A stretch of DNA of 64,000 nucleotides from Aplectana chamaeleonis (lineage: Eukaryota > Nematoda > Chromadorea > Rhabditida > Cosmocercidae): assembly GCA_029168955.1 (NCBI GenBank), contig JAPDOI010000145.1:186001-250000 (forward strand), given 5' to 3'. The translations under genes were made by a program, and so were the position numbers. The first letter of the stretch is position 1; every line of letters begins with the position of its first letter. The notes beneath the pieces were generated by a model. That model searched no databases, had not been told where the DNA came from, and was given only the letters and a program-made list of their open reading frames with translations. Shown here one piece after another: positions 54,049-64,000 of the stretch.

Positions 54049-57000
54049 ATGAATCTCAAATCGTATTTGAAGCTGTCACAGATTGTAATCCTCTTCCCGA
54101 TTATGCAACGGGGTAGCGTCGCTAAATTCCTCTTTGTGGTCATCTACACATTTTGCTCGTGTCTACTTCTGAAGAACCTATGGCTGGTTCATGAGTGAGT
54201 AGCCTAAGAACCAAGTTTGAACATGGTTTGAATTTGTTCGTACAGAAATGATAGCCTTCTTGAAGAAGTATTACAGACCACTTCCAAGCGAGCAACAAAC
54301 CAGAAAGGAAAAACACGATCTCCTAGATGAAATAGGTTAGTTCTCCTTTTCGCAGCGGTCCTCGCATTTAAGCATCAAAGCCGTCAAAAGGAAAAATAAT
54401 GATTCACGATACAATAACCTCTTTAACACATACAAATGTAATCTTCACGTGCTGCTGCCAATGGTTTGCGGAAAGGAAATCACTGCCACTATAAATGAAT
54501 TGACTGAAGATGATGTACTTCCACTCTCCATTTGCGAACAGCAAGTAGCTCGGGGAAAAACATTCTAGGATCAAAACTGGATGTACTGAAAACAGTGACA
54601 ACAGCACGATTGCACTTGCTCGGAACAACTATTGGATGTTGGTGTGAATGTCACTCCGATAAGGACAATAAAGCAAGTCCTCCTCGAAGCAGCAGAAAGA
54701 AGGACTCGCCTTACCAGAGCAACTCTGACTTAACGAAAATTTTCCGTTCCTCTCAACATTACTATTGTACTGATTTACGCTTCAGATATTGACTGTGACG
54801 CTATATTAAAGGGCAACAAAACTGTCACTAAAGAAGCAGAGCATTTTCGTTATAACACAAGTGCGGTAGAAAAGCTCATATTACAAAGCGAAGATAGGTG
54901 TGTTAGTCCTTTCTGCTCAGACTCAAGTGAGGTGGAACCTACAAAAAGTGTTTTACAGGTGTTTTGCAATTCGAACGCTTTTTGGATTCAATGAAAAGTC
55001 AGTGAGCCAAACGGAACGCAACTACCCTCTCGCATTCGGCTTACTTGTTCACAAAAATCCTGTGCAAGTGAGTGTAAAGCTGAAACAGCCAACCGTTTTG
55101 ACGGCATTGGTTTCAAGGAACTTGAAGTTTGTGAAGTGCGGCAAACACCTTCCGAAGTCACTTAATTGTAACTTTTCGTTTTTCATCTACTCCTTGCTGC
55201 GACTAGAATTTGTTTTTCTTTTACAGCCCATAGGACGCAATGGAAGAACAGGACCGTTCATATTATAGGCACAGCCGGCATGAATCGCACTGATACGCTT
55301 CGTTCCTTGTAAGAAGAGTCCAACGTCAGAATCGTTTTTCTGAATTCTGTCCAAAAAAGTTTTGTCTGTTGCTAGCGGTTCCACGCTGATCCCAATGATG
55401 TCCCTGGAATCGTACACGACCTCTGAGAACAAAGTTATGACCAATTAGAAATTGTCTAAAGCCGAGAGGCGAAAGCATAGTGGACAAGTTTTCCGGCTTG
55501 AAACTTGAAACTTCCATTATTTGCAACCGATTTTTGCGAGAGGACTTTACTGAAGAGAGAGGCTGGGAATGAAGGGAAGTACTGAGCCGTTGATCGAAGA
55601 ACTCAAAAGGTCTTCTATGACAGGTATGCCAAAGTGGCTTCTTGTTGTGGAGCCGCCAGGGCGGTTTCCTCTTAAACTCCCTTATTCGGAGAAATTGATA
55701 GCCCGTAGTAGGCAGGTGTTATATAGGGTTGGTCTAATTCATTATTAGTTGTTAAACTCTGATTTCCTTTATGAACTTGGGCTGTGGCTTTAATGTGCAC
55801 TTTCGAGTACTCGGTGCACCTATGTCAAAACATACGTGCACCGAGTTTACGCCAACGCACAATAAAGAACTCAAAGTATCAGCGCAATTCGTGCCGACTG
55901 CAGTTTCCTTGTGCTGGCAAGTCAAATGAAATAGAGTTGTGCAGAAGAAACGCTTAGGGAAGCCGTACCGAGCCGTTAACACATCCCGCACTACCGTACT
56001 TTATGTCACTTTAGGGCTTAAAGGGGTCTGCAGAGTTGCGCAGCGGCGAGTCTCGCTACGGCGGACCAATGATGGAGAGTGGGGTGCGCCACGCAGCGGG
56101 TGAGGGCGGCGACGTGCCGCGCGAGAGCGGCAACGCAGGTATGGCTTCCGTTTTCGTTTTTGTCTGACGCATGAACCAAGCGGCTGGCCGTGCGGGGTTG
56201 GCGGTCTCACTGGAGAATAGGGTTTCGATTCGTTCGTGGTGATCTACCGTCGCAGCCCTGCACATTCATCAGACTAAAATGATTGCGCGAACTCTATCTC
56301 GCAGAGTGTTTTCGTCGCCGCAACAGCAGCGGCTCCCGCAGTGACTCCGCTAGCGGACGGCGGCGAAAGATGGTCTGGACCATTTCTATCATCGACGAAG
56401 GCTGCCGCCATCGATCCTTTCAATGTTTTTTCATTGTTTAGTCATCCATGCGATTTTTTTCTATTTTCACTCTTATTTAGGGTATTGACGGGCCAATCAG
56501 CAGCCCCCGACGTCGTGTGTGCCGCAGGATATGTAAAAATCGATCGGCGCATGCGGCGTGCGCGCTGACTGCTGAGTGGTTCGCTGCAATGTGACTAGCA
56601 GTGGCCGCCATCATATAACGCGTATGTATCTACCTATTCCCTGAACTAAGTCAGGACCTTCCTTCTTCAAACTACAGACTTGAACGCGGTTCGGGATAGA
56701 TGATACCAGCACTGCTTTTCAGGTGCTCTTCATGCTGAGCGCATTCTATCGACCTCAAAACGAATATTGTATAGCTGTTAGCGGTGGAGCTCATCCAGTA
56801 TTCAAAACCCTTATGAATGAAGTCGACAAATGTTTCAGTAATGTGCGAACGTTGGTGAGTTTTCTATAGATTGAATGAATGGTTGCGCCCATAGTGTAGC
56901 ATAAATTTGATAATGTTTAGCCAAGACCGAAAGTGAAGTGGGGATCATTCGAGATTATTAATTCAACATTTGCTTGCCTGGAATCGTTGTCGAAGAGCTC

Positions 57001-58890
57001 TACACCATGGGGGTACTATCAGGTACTGCTTTGTTGTCACACAAAAGCCTTCCACTAGTAGTATGGCTCATACCGAATGGATTACGCACCCGAAGCAAAC
57101 TCGCTTCGTGCTGCTTTAAAGGCAGTGGTCGCGATCAAATATGCTTGTCGTCTTTTTCTCTCCAAATCCTTTCCTGGGACTCGAGTAGTAGGACCTATAA
57201 GAAAAAATCGCTAAAAAACCACTGTTTTGGGACGAATTTCAAACCTGAACTTTCTTGTCTTTTGATGGTGGACGAGCCCTCTCCACATCATCGGCATCGA
57301 TGACCTCTTATATCAAAAACATCAGCTAGCTTGGAATTGAATGTCAATCAATGAACCTTCGAATTCATGTACACATCTAGTCAAAAACATTGACTGAAGT
57401 GATGCTTTCATTATTCAACTGTTTTTATTCGTTAAATTTGCATTTATTTTGTCCTCTGAATGTCGATGATTTTTGACTGCTCGGCATGAGACTGCGATCT
57501 GTTTCGTCATCGCTGTGCACGTGTGCACGAACTAGCTTCTTTGGGCCCTAGAAACTCTATTTGTAGACCGTTTTTCACCGCGCTACCTTCATAGTTTTTC
57601 AGCTGTTTTTGATCTAAGCTGAGTTTTGTAGTTTTTTCGATAACGTTTTTCATCATGACCACTGCCTTTAAAGGCAGAATTCACGATGATTTTCGTTCCC
57701 GAGTTTTCTACATAAAACAATGCGTTGGCCTCAAAGTGTCACCAAAATTACGAAGAAACGGCTAGAAACGCATTAAAACGTAGTTCAGTGAAATTATTCT
57801 CTAGCATGGACTAGTTGTCCGATTGGATGAACATGTTCATGGTGGTTGTCACCGATGGAAAATTGGGTCAATCGAAAATAGAAGAACATTTCACGCAAAG
57901 CAGGATTAGTTAGGGCCCTAAGGAAAAAACGGAGCAATAGAGAATAGAAATTTTTTAAGGACGGCTTCACAAAAGATTTCATTATCACAACAAACCTTCC
58001 TGTGATTCTTAAGAGGCGGGGTGATACTTAAAGGCACAGTCCAACCTCAGAGGTTATTTCTGATATGTTGGTCCGATCGCCGTCTGTAGCAACCCTGCCA
58101 AGCGCGAAATCTCAATTCGCTCAGATAAGCAAGAAAAAGCTAGGAAAACGTCGGCCACGCCCCCTTGAAAGAAAAAATGGGCAACGCCCACTGGCAGGTT
58201 TCCGACATCAATAGGAAAGAGACGCGCGAATGACTTTATTCAGAATCTATGTTCTTTGATTTGTTTTCGGTCTGGCTTTATATTGTGGCCTGCTACAGAA
58301 CGATGGCTGCGAATAACGAGAAAATACAGGCTCGAGACAACTCGTCCACGAACTTCTACCAGTTCGAATTCAAAATTTTTGAGGACCCGTAACTCAGTTC
58401 GCAGTGAGTTCTGTGCGATTCTGGAGACACCATTGTGATCAACGTGAAATGTTCTACAAGATAGGCAGAAAACCGAGAAATCGATTCTGAGCTTGGACTG
58501 TGGCTTTAAGGATTTCGTGTACTTCTGGTCCGTTTTCCTCAATTTCTACGTCATTTTAGATCTACCCGGAGGGCCACTTAATCAATATAGCAAATAATCT
58601 CAAGTTTGAAGATTATCGTAAACACTGCTTTTAAAGTGAAATTTATCGTACGTTTTGAAACTAAGTTCTTTTCAGGTATAAAAATGAAACAACAGAACTG
58701 CGAGATCTCTCCCCGACGCAGCGCATGTCACAAACTTCTGCTGGCATTCAAGCAAGCATTTCAGTATCTTTCTGGTGTCGATGTACCTTTGAAAACTAAT
58801 CGGGAAATGGTGGAAATATTCAAGAAGTTCAACAACACGGTGAACGCAGAGTTTCTGCCGTTTCGAATGAACAGGCTCAACGGCAGGAAG
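54049..58890 (+). CDS. GT14 core-2/I-branching glycosyltransferase, paralogue 2 (exons 1-7; 3' part not found)
   Basis: Exons: 54103 (or 54049)-54194, 54277-54335, 54786-54897, 54959-55067, 56723-56854, 56921-57022, 58765-58890. All phases join. The start MQRGSVAKFLFVVIYTF gives a signal anchor as in paralogue 1 (MQRQG...). The lumenal domain shows [69 protein letters not shown] and YLSGVDVPLKTNREMVEIFK, then NNTVNAEF. Exons 2, 4, 5, 6 and 7 have exactly the lengths of gene 1 (59, 109, 132, 102, 126 bp); exon 3 is one codon longer. The equivalents of exons 8-12, including the PDE catalytic Glu, are not seen in the remaining 5.1 kb, so they lie beyond a long intron or are lost. No stop or frameshift in the seven exons. 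Same predicted Golgi O-glycan branching role. Confidence 0.88.
55290..55580. repeat. Degenerate half of a family C MITE
   Basis: GGTTCCACGCTGATCCCAATG and GTGGACAAGTTTTCCGG match the interior of 48003-48472 and 4650-5130, without recognisable ends. In intron 4 of paralogue 2. Confidence 0.5.
55795..55915. repeat. Repeat L, copy 3
   Basis: CTCGGTGCACCTATG / CGTGCACCGAGTTTACGCCAAC followed by AAGTATCAGCGCAATTCG. Compare 12386-12695 and 49745-49870. Confidence 0.6.
56040..56310. repeat. GC-rich block with dispersed repeat K, copy 2
   Basis: TCGTTTTTGTCTGACGCATGAA, CGGGGTTGGCGGTCTCACTGG and GGTGATCTACCGTCGCAG match 13535-13700. The frames on the minus strand are by-products of GC content. Confidence 0.6.
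57120..57667. mobile_element. MITE family D, copy 2
   Basis: TTAA (57116-57119) AGGCAGTGGTCGCGATC at left; TCATCATGACCACTGCCT at right, then TTAA 57668-57671 shared with the family C element. Intron 6 of paralogue 2. Confidence 0.85.
57672..58630. mobile_element. MITE family C split by a nested family B MITE
   Basis: Left part 57672-58027 begins AGGCAGAATTCACGATGA; right part 58510-58630 ends GATTATCGTAAACACTGCTT before TTAA. Both parts match consecutive segments of 5135-5610 (inverted). The family B element at 58032-58505, with TTAA on both sides, sits between them. Confidence 0.85.
58032..58505. mobile_element. MITE family B, copy 4 (nested)
   Basis: TTAA (58028-58031) AGGCACAGTCCAACCTCAGA; right end CTTGGACTGTGGCT then TTAA (58506-58509). 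Inverted match to 16866-17343. Confidence 0.85.
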
Positions 58891-59289
58891 GTACGCGTTA
58901 CCAGTATCTTTTGGTGTGTTCACACTTCTTTGAAGGTCGATATTGCAAAGAATCTAATCTGTGGCACTCCTTACCTTTGCGAGAATCGGTTTGCATGCAT
59001 GTTGTGTACATGAATCATACCATCTGCTCAAAATTTAACCGTACTTGAAAGTAAAACATGGGCGCTTCAGTTATTCTACGGTGCTTGTGTTGCAACAAGA
59101 TAATGAAAAGGAAGCTTAAGCTTCCGAGTTTGCAGCATCATAGCCCTCGTATGTTTCTCTGAACAGAAAGTTCATCCGCGAGAACAGAAATGAGAGAATT
59201 CAGATAAAGCTGAACTTTGCGGAAAAATGATGAGTTAGCGCAGGCAGTCATGGTGGTAAGGAAAATGTTGGGTGGCAATTGAAGTAGGG

Positions 59290-60010
59290 GATTGATCTGG
59301 AGCGTAGACGTGTTGATCTCTGCAAAAAAAACAAGAGATGGTCGGGTAGAAATTCGGAGAGCAGTGGCAGTAGCTCCAAAATCTTGTACCACTAACGACG
59401 CTAGCAGTGAAGTTAATGAATTCTTTCGTGATAAAGTTTCAGAAGTGTTTCTGTTTGTCGACTGTATCAAAGATAACCATTGGCGGCGAAGAGTTATGCA
59501 TTACCTTATCAGTGCATGCCCCACAGACGGGTTGTTCGACCAAGCCGCCGAAGCGCGGGACAGGGTTAGGCTTACGATGTCATGATCACGGAGATGGAGC
59601 TGCGGCTCAGCTTTGGGAGGTGGGAAAGGGGGAGGGAGCGCAGGGCCTCCGCTGGCCAATCCCCAAACATAGTTTGTAATCATCGGTATGAAAGAATTGT
59701 AATATCAGTTCATTCACCGAATCATCAAAATTCGCTAAGTTTTTCATTAATCTGGAAGTTACCCTTTCACGTACCGATCACAGCGCTGCGCCCTTTTCGG
59801 ATCAAACACTTCGACAGGTTGTGCTAATTGATGTTCACTACCCTTGCTGTCTCACAGCATCAAAATCCTTTGAAGCGTCTTCGATCGTCCAATCCATAAA
59901 ACCGCCGAACTCATAGAAAACTAATGTGGTTTCGCTGCTAGTTACGTCACCATCGATGCCATTCATGTTGCCCGACTATTGTGATCGAGAAGCACCGCGA
60001 GAAACAGAAG
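59290..60010 (+). pseudogene. RTE-type retrotransposon relic
   Basis: Broken frames give VNEFFRDKVSEVF and HAPQTGCSTK (endonuclease, compare 41.4-41.5 kb), then near 59860-59990 an LLSHSIKIL and CGFAASYVTIDA segment matching the RT start at 43.9-44.0 kb. The DNA between is missing, so this is an internally deleted copy. It lies downstream of the last exon found of paralogue 2. Confidence 0.7.
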
Positions 60011-60084
60011 GCGCTCCGCTCAGACAAGAATGGGGAATCACCCGGCTTTGCGAAGGGGGTATCACCAGTTGCAACTACCCACGT

Positions 60085-60325
60085 GTTAGTCTCCCACGAT
60101 ACCCCGGGTGACCCGAATCCCGACAGGGTGGTCCGATTCACTCTCCGGTCACCCCATTCATTCCCGGAAGACCTCAGTCCACTCCGGATGACCTTTCTCA
60201 ACCCAGGTTTACCTAAATCTACTCAGAAGACCTGGGCCCATCCAACCGAGCTATGTATACTTCGGGTAACCAGCATTAACGTCTGACGACCCAAATTAAC
60301 TCCGAATATCTCCAGTGACTCCTCA
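60085..60325. repeat. Degenerate short-period minisatellite (~20-24 bp)
   Basis: Recurring CCGG(G/A)TGACC, GGAAGACCTCAG, GGTTTACCTAAAT and CAGAAGACCTGG blocks at roughly 20-24 bp spacing. Non-coding. Confidence 0.5.
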
Positions 60326-60329
60326 GAGT

Positions 60330-61010
60330 AAGAAGCGCAGAATGGAATATTGTAATCACTGGAGAAATCGATTATTAGCTTTTCCGAACACTACTGAACA
60401 ACACAAAGAAGAATCAACACTAGACTCTTCATTGATCTCCAATAAGCAACAATGTTACCCTCTATTAAACGTCGTAATTCACATCATTCGAGGCGCGAGC
60501 GGCGCGCGCTTCGCCTCGGTCTCCGTCTGCCCTACACTCTCTCACTGTCTCTCACCTCCGCTCCGCACCAGCACGCGTAGGAACCAAGTGAATTTTGCCG
60601 TTTTATAGCCTGCACCTCCATAATTGATGTTAGACAAAAATTACAATAATTGATCTAATACAAAATGGGCAATAACTACCGGTTGCGAGCACTCGTCATA
60701 ACCCACCCGAAATAGCAATCTAATAAGAAACAATATACTTTGGTATTAACAACCCAGCGAGCAGCACCACCGGTCGCAGACACACGGTAACTAGCACGAA
60801 CTACATTCAGGAATACAATACGTAACGACAACAGATAACAACAAATGGTTCGAACGACTAAATTGCACATCAAATGACCTGTTTTCAAGACGATAGCAAC
60901 AGACAAGGTTGAGCTTAATAGCATCGCTGCGAAATCACAACTGAAGCTCCTGGGCGCCTTCACTGTTTGCATCCGAAACGCCTGTGCGCTACCACCATCC
61001 AGTCGCTGCC
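60330..61010. other. No recognised feature
   Basis: A minus-strand frame at 60676-60972 has no recognisable motif. Confidence 0.35.
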
Positions 61011-61014
61011 TCCT

Positions 61015-62436
61015 CAGAAAAATGAAAACAAGTTACTTGTAACATAAAAGGCCGAAAACAAGTTACTGGTAACATATCTGAGCCGATGTAAGTTACTTGC
61101 GACTTATCTCAGGTCATTTAAGTTACGTGTAACATATCGGCGGGATACTGCGTGCGGTGCGCCTCCGATATGTTACATGTAACTTAAATGACTTGAGATA
61201 AGTCGCAAGTAACTTACATCAGCTTAGATATGTTACAAGTAACTTGTTCTCGATTTCCGAGAGGATCCTGCGTGCAGTGTGCCTCCGTTATGTTGCATGT
61301 AACTTAAATGGCACAATATAAGTCGCAAGTAACTTAAATTGGCCGAAAAGATATTTCCAAGGTTGATGTATGACGCACTCGCGGGGTCAGGCTTACGACT
61401 GGCGTTGTTGTTGATTCAATTACCCAAGTTTGAGCTACTTCTCAGAAAAATCAAAACAAGTTACTTGTTATTTAAATGTAACTGACTTGAATGTCTCAAG
61501 TAGCTTACATTTATATTACATGTAACATACATTTATATTACATGTAACTTAAATTTATATTAGATGTAGGTTACGCTCATGTTACATATGACTTACATTT
61601 ATATTCTCACTATGGGTGGCCATCACGTGACGCGGACAACACGCGACACAGAGGGCGCGTCTCAGACCACACACTAAGCAAAAAATGCTGTGCGGGGCTT
61701 TCACTGCTGATGTGGGGTCAATTACATCAAACCTGGGCAAAAGAATCAACAGCAACGCCAGTCGCCAAGCTGACTCCGCGAGTACATCGTACATCCCCCT
61801 TGGAAACATCTTCTCGGCCGATTTAAGTTACTTGCGACTTATATTGTGCCATTTAAGTTACATGTAAATTATCGGAGGCGCACTGCACGCAGTGTTCTAT
61901 CAGAAAACGAAAACAAGTTACTTGTAACATATCTGAGCCGATGTGAGTTACTTGCGACTTATCTCAGATCATTTGAGATACATTTAACATATCTGAGGCG
62001 GACCACACGCAGTATCCCGCCGATAGGTTACATGTAAGTTACATGACATGAGACAAGTCGCAAGTAACTTACATCAGCTCAGATATGTTACAAGTAACTT
62101 GTTTTCGGCCTTTTATGTTGCAAGTAACTTGTTTTCATTTTTCTGAGTTGACGCCACACCATCAGGGGAATCCTAGCACAGCATTTTTTTAAGTAGTGTG
62201 TGGTCTGGGACCGCGCCCTCTGCGTCGCGTGTCGTCTGCGTCACGTGATGGCCACCCATAGTGAAAATTCAAATGTAGGTGACATGTAACAAAAGTGCAA
62301 CTTACATGTAAATTATATTTAAGTTACATGTAATATAAATGTATGTTACATGTAATATAAATGTAAGTTACTTGAGACATTCAAGTAAGTTACATTTATA
62401 TTACAAGTAACTTGTTTTTATTTTTCTGAGTCTTCG
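61015..62436. mobile_element. Palindromic array of GTTACNNGTAAC-type sites (1.4 kb)
   Basis: Outer ends CTCAGAAAAATGAAAACAAG (61015) and CTTGTTTTTATTTTTCTGAG (ends 62431) are inverted repeats. The interior holds dozens of AAGTTACTTGTAAC, AAGTTACATGTAAC and AAGTCGCAAGTAAC motifs in alternating orientation, spaced about 20-25 bp apart. A second inverted pair (ACTATGGGTGGCCATCACGTG at 61611 and its complement ending at 62263) lies within. No ORF of substance. It looks like a large non-autonomous element or stack of them built from one short palindrome. Confidence 0.7.
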
Positions 62437-62485
62437 CTTTATGCTGCAAAATGTTTTTTGTGATATAGAGAAATGACAAGCACAT

Positions 62486-62696
62486 TTATGCCGGAATTTT
62501 AACTTTGAAGTTGACGAGCGTTCCTCGTCGCTTCGTCCCAGAGAATAAAATAACCTGAAAAATTGTGAGATGTTTAGAAACGAAAAGAGCGCAATGATTG
62601 AATTTATATTACATTGAGTTCAAGGAAGATGCAGCATCCACGTCAAGAAGCTCAGCGTGACCGAATCCAAGGCCATCTGATACGAAATCTGAAACT
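62486..62696 (-). other. Candidate exons with faint kexin/furin-like resemblance
   Basis: Minus-strand exon 62696-62613 has a TACAG acceptor and GTAATA donor and reads VSDFVSDGLGFGHAELLDVD, reminiscent of the end of the subtilisin domain in proprotein convertases (VSH..GYGLLDA). After a TTTTTCAG acceptor at 62555 a frame reads VILFSGTKRRGTLVNFKVKI before a stop, recalling the RRGDL stretch of P domains, but the phases of these two do not join. Another minus exon-like frame (63129-63045: AAQTPKQLCVLKRSLETRMS) lies upstream. Could be a decayed gene or chance. Confidence 0.25.
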
Positions 62697-62699
62697 CTG

Positions 62700-64000
62700 T
62701 AGTGATCGTAATGAAAGCGACTGATGACATCCATATCTCACCGATGAGCGTGTTTTCAATATTAGGGATGGGGGCTTTTTAGCGCGCTACATTTACACCG
62801 ACAGCGATATCTTGAATTGCCCGCGGCGGAACTATTAGCGTAGTACGGTATTTTAGTTTTGAATATGGTAGCGCTACAGAAAAATAGAACGACTCGAAAA
62901 ACTCATTCTAAGCAAGAATGATGACACCTGCCGCAGCCCTGAGTCGTTCGCTCGGGGGCGCTATTGCAGTCCTAGATCGTTAAGTGAAACCTGAGTCGAT
63001 AATTAGAGAATTCGAAAGTAGACAAAGATGAACAATATTTACCTCTACCGTTGTCTTCGCCTCTATGCTCATACGAGTCTCCAAGCTTCTTTTCAACACG
63101 CATAACTGCTTAGGAGTTTGTGCGGCCCTGATATCAACCTATAACATCAGTATGAGAGTTGCTTGAACCAATAGCGCAGTAATAAGGCCAACTCAAAACT
63201 AAATGAGATTAACATCTCAGTTTTCAGACACTTTCGTTTTCCCCTTCAGATTCGTTGCACACGAACTTTTGAATTATCAGACTTTCGTCTGAGTTGATGA
63301 AGGCCTGGAAAATGACATTATTCGGCAAGAGATCGAGGTTATCAGGTCTTCAAACTTATCTACATCATATACGTAAGCGTTGACTGAGCAGGTTTTGATC
63401 TATTTGTTGAAGGATGAACGAAGCTGCGTTGGTAATGTTGACTGCGATCCCTTGTATGCAGAGAAATAACAAAGTGATTTCTGATTCGTCGTCTCCATAA
63501 TCGGAACTGAAGGTCAGGTCGGCACGCTGCTTCACGTCAACTGAATATCGATTGTTGAGCTGCGTTTGTATGCAGCAGGTTGAAAAATTCAAAACCTTGC
63601 ACATAGTTTTCCTCTTGGTCAATAGGTATTTCGTCTTCATCATGTAGTTGTTAGTAGCCAGAGCGGAGCTCGCGAAGTACCACCAGTTGACGTCAGTCTT
63701 GACGCCACTCGATTTCTCGCAGGAAATTGACCTTTTTGCGAAGCCGGCATGGATACAGCGTTAATTGCCTTCATCTGAACAACACACCACTAGAAGAGAA
63801 AAAAAAAGTATGTGGATAGGAGCTGGAAGAATCGGATTGTCGAAGAAAGACAAGAATCGGAATGAAACCAGCGTAGCCATGAAAAGAAATTGCGAAATCC
63901 AGTCGATGAATTTAAAATTCCTGAAATTAGGCGGGTTTTTCTACGTCTCAGGTCTGCCACTGCACCGAGTGCATTTCAACTCACGCCTCTGGTGGTCCCC
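62700..64000. other. Unassigned region at the window end
   Basis: Holds a minus-strand frame 63643-63365 (SDYGDDESEITLLFLCIQGI, then AVNITNAASFILQQID) with protein-like composition but no family recognised. The missing 3' exons of paralogue 2 were not found here. Confidence 0.3.

Noticed and set aside
54246..54335. Longer exon 2 of paralogue 2 starting at the first TACAG (54245)
   Set aside because: It would be out of phase with exon 1; the TTACAG at 54271-54276 gives the correct phase and the same 59-bp length as in gene 1.
54336..54785. An extra coding exon of paralogue 2 (open frame after TTTTCGCAG)
   Set aside because: The phase from exon 2 leads to a stop, and exon 2 joins exon 3 directly in phase giving the same DLLDxI-DxDCD sequence as in gene 1.
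56001..56568. Short ORFs around 56.0-56.6 kb
   Set aside because: They lie in dispersed repeat K and GC-rich intronic DNA of paralogue 2; the same repeat occurs in gene 1 without conserving a frame.
61015..62436. CRISPR array, suggested by regularly spaced short repeats
   Set aside because: Eukaryotic context, repeats are palindromic variants in both orientations, spacers are themselves repeated, and no cas gene is near.

Overview
The window reads as eukaryotic nuclear DNA from a nematode, most likely a clade V (strongylid, hookworm-like) worm. Genes are split into short exons (mostly 60-160 bp) with nematode-type TTTCAG/TTACAG acceptors. The two recognisable host genes belong to the GT14 core-2/I-branching family expanded in nematodes (the C. 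elegans gly genes). The remaining DNA is packed with Penelope-like elements, an RTE-type retrotransposon, mariner copies and many palindromic MITEs. The species assignment is inference; no rRNA or mitochondrial marker is present.

Host genes. Two paralogous GT14 glycosyltransferase genes lie on the + strand in tandem: gene 1 at about 10.9-27.4 kb (12 exons, complete, 402 codons) and gene 2 from 54.0 kb (7 exons visible to 58.9 kb, the rest not found in the window). Each encodes a short type II signal-anchor protein. Intron phases, and nearly all exon lengths, are the same in both, so they arose by duplication. Weaker candidate exons (unrecognised, or with only a hint of a family) lie at 33.3-33.5 kb (-), 35.2-36.1 kb (-), 48.6-48.8 kb (+), 50.9-51.2 kb (+) and 62.5-62.7 kb (-).

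Mobile layout. 0-1.6 kb is a Penelope-like element (RT plus GIY-YIG) with a hammerhead-like 3' motif. 2.2-9.6 kb is MITE-rich. Gene 1 introns hold a 3.1-kb inverted-repeat composite (15.6-18.7 kb), a head-to-head Penelope pair split by a 1,286-bp mariner (20.2-23.2 kb), a hAT-like MITE with perfect 8-bp target duplication (24.2-25.1 kb) and a 1.1-kb Penelope palindrome (25.2-26.3 kb). Between the genes lie an internally deleted mariner (28 kb), a hAT-like element with a nested MITE (31.2-32.2 kb), back-to-back MITEs (32.4-33.3 kb), a 1.7-kb TIR element (39.4-41.1 kb), an RTE-type retrotransposon broken by a 1.18-kb DNA element with 8-bp target duplication (41.1-45.1 kb), and a higher-order minisatellite (52.1-53.6 kb). 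Gene 2 introns carry nested MITEs (57.1-58.6 kb), and beyond the last exon found are an RTE relic (59.3-60.0 kb) and a palindromic GTTACNNGTAAC array (61.0-62.4 kb).

Most striking structure: at least four MITE families here (called A-D) all end in AGGCA...TGCCT next to TTAA, and in five places two elements abut while sharing one TTAA (or TCAA) between them. One member carries unrelated GC-rich, protein-like DNA. This suggests one TTAA-targeting transposition machinery mobilising several non-autonomous families; no transposase for it was found in the window.
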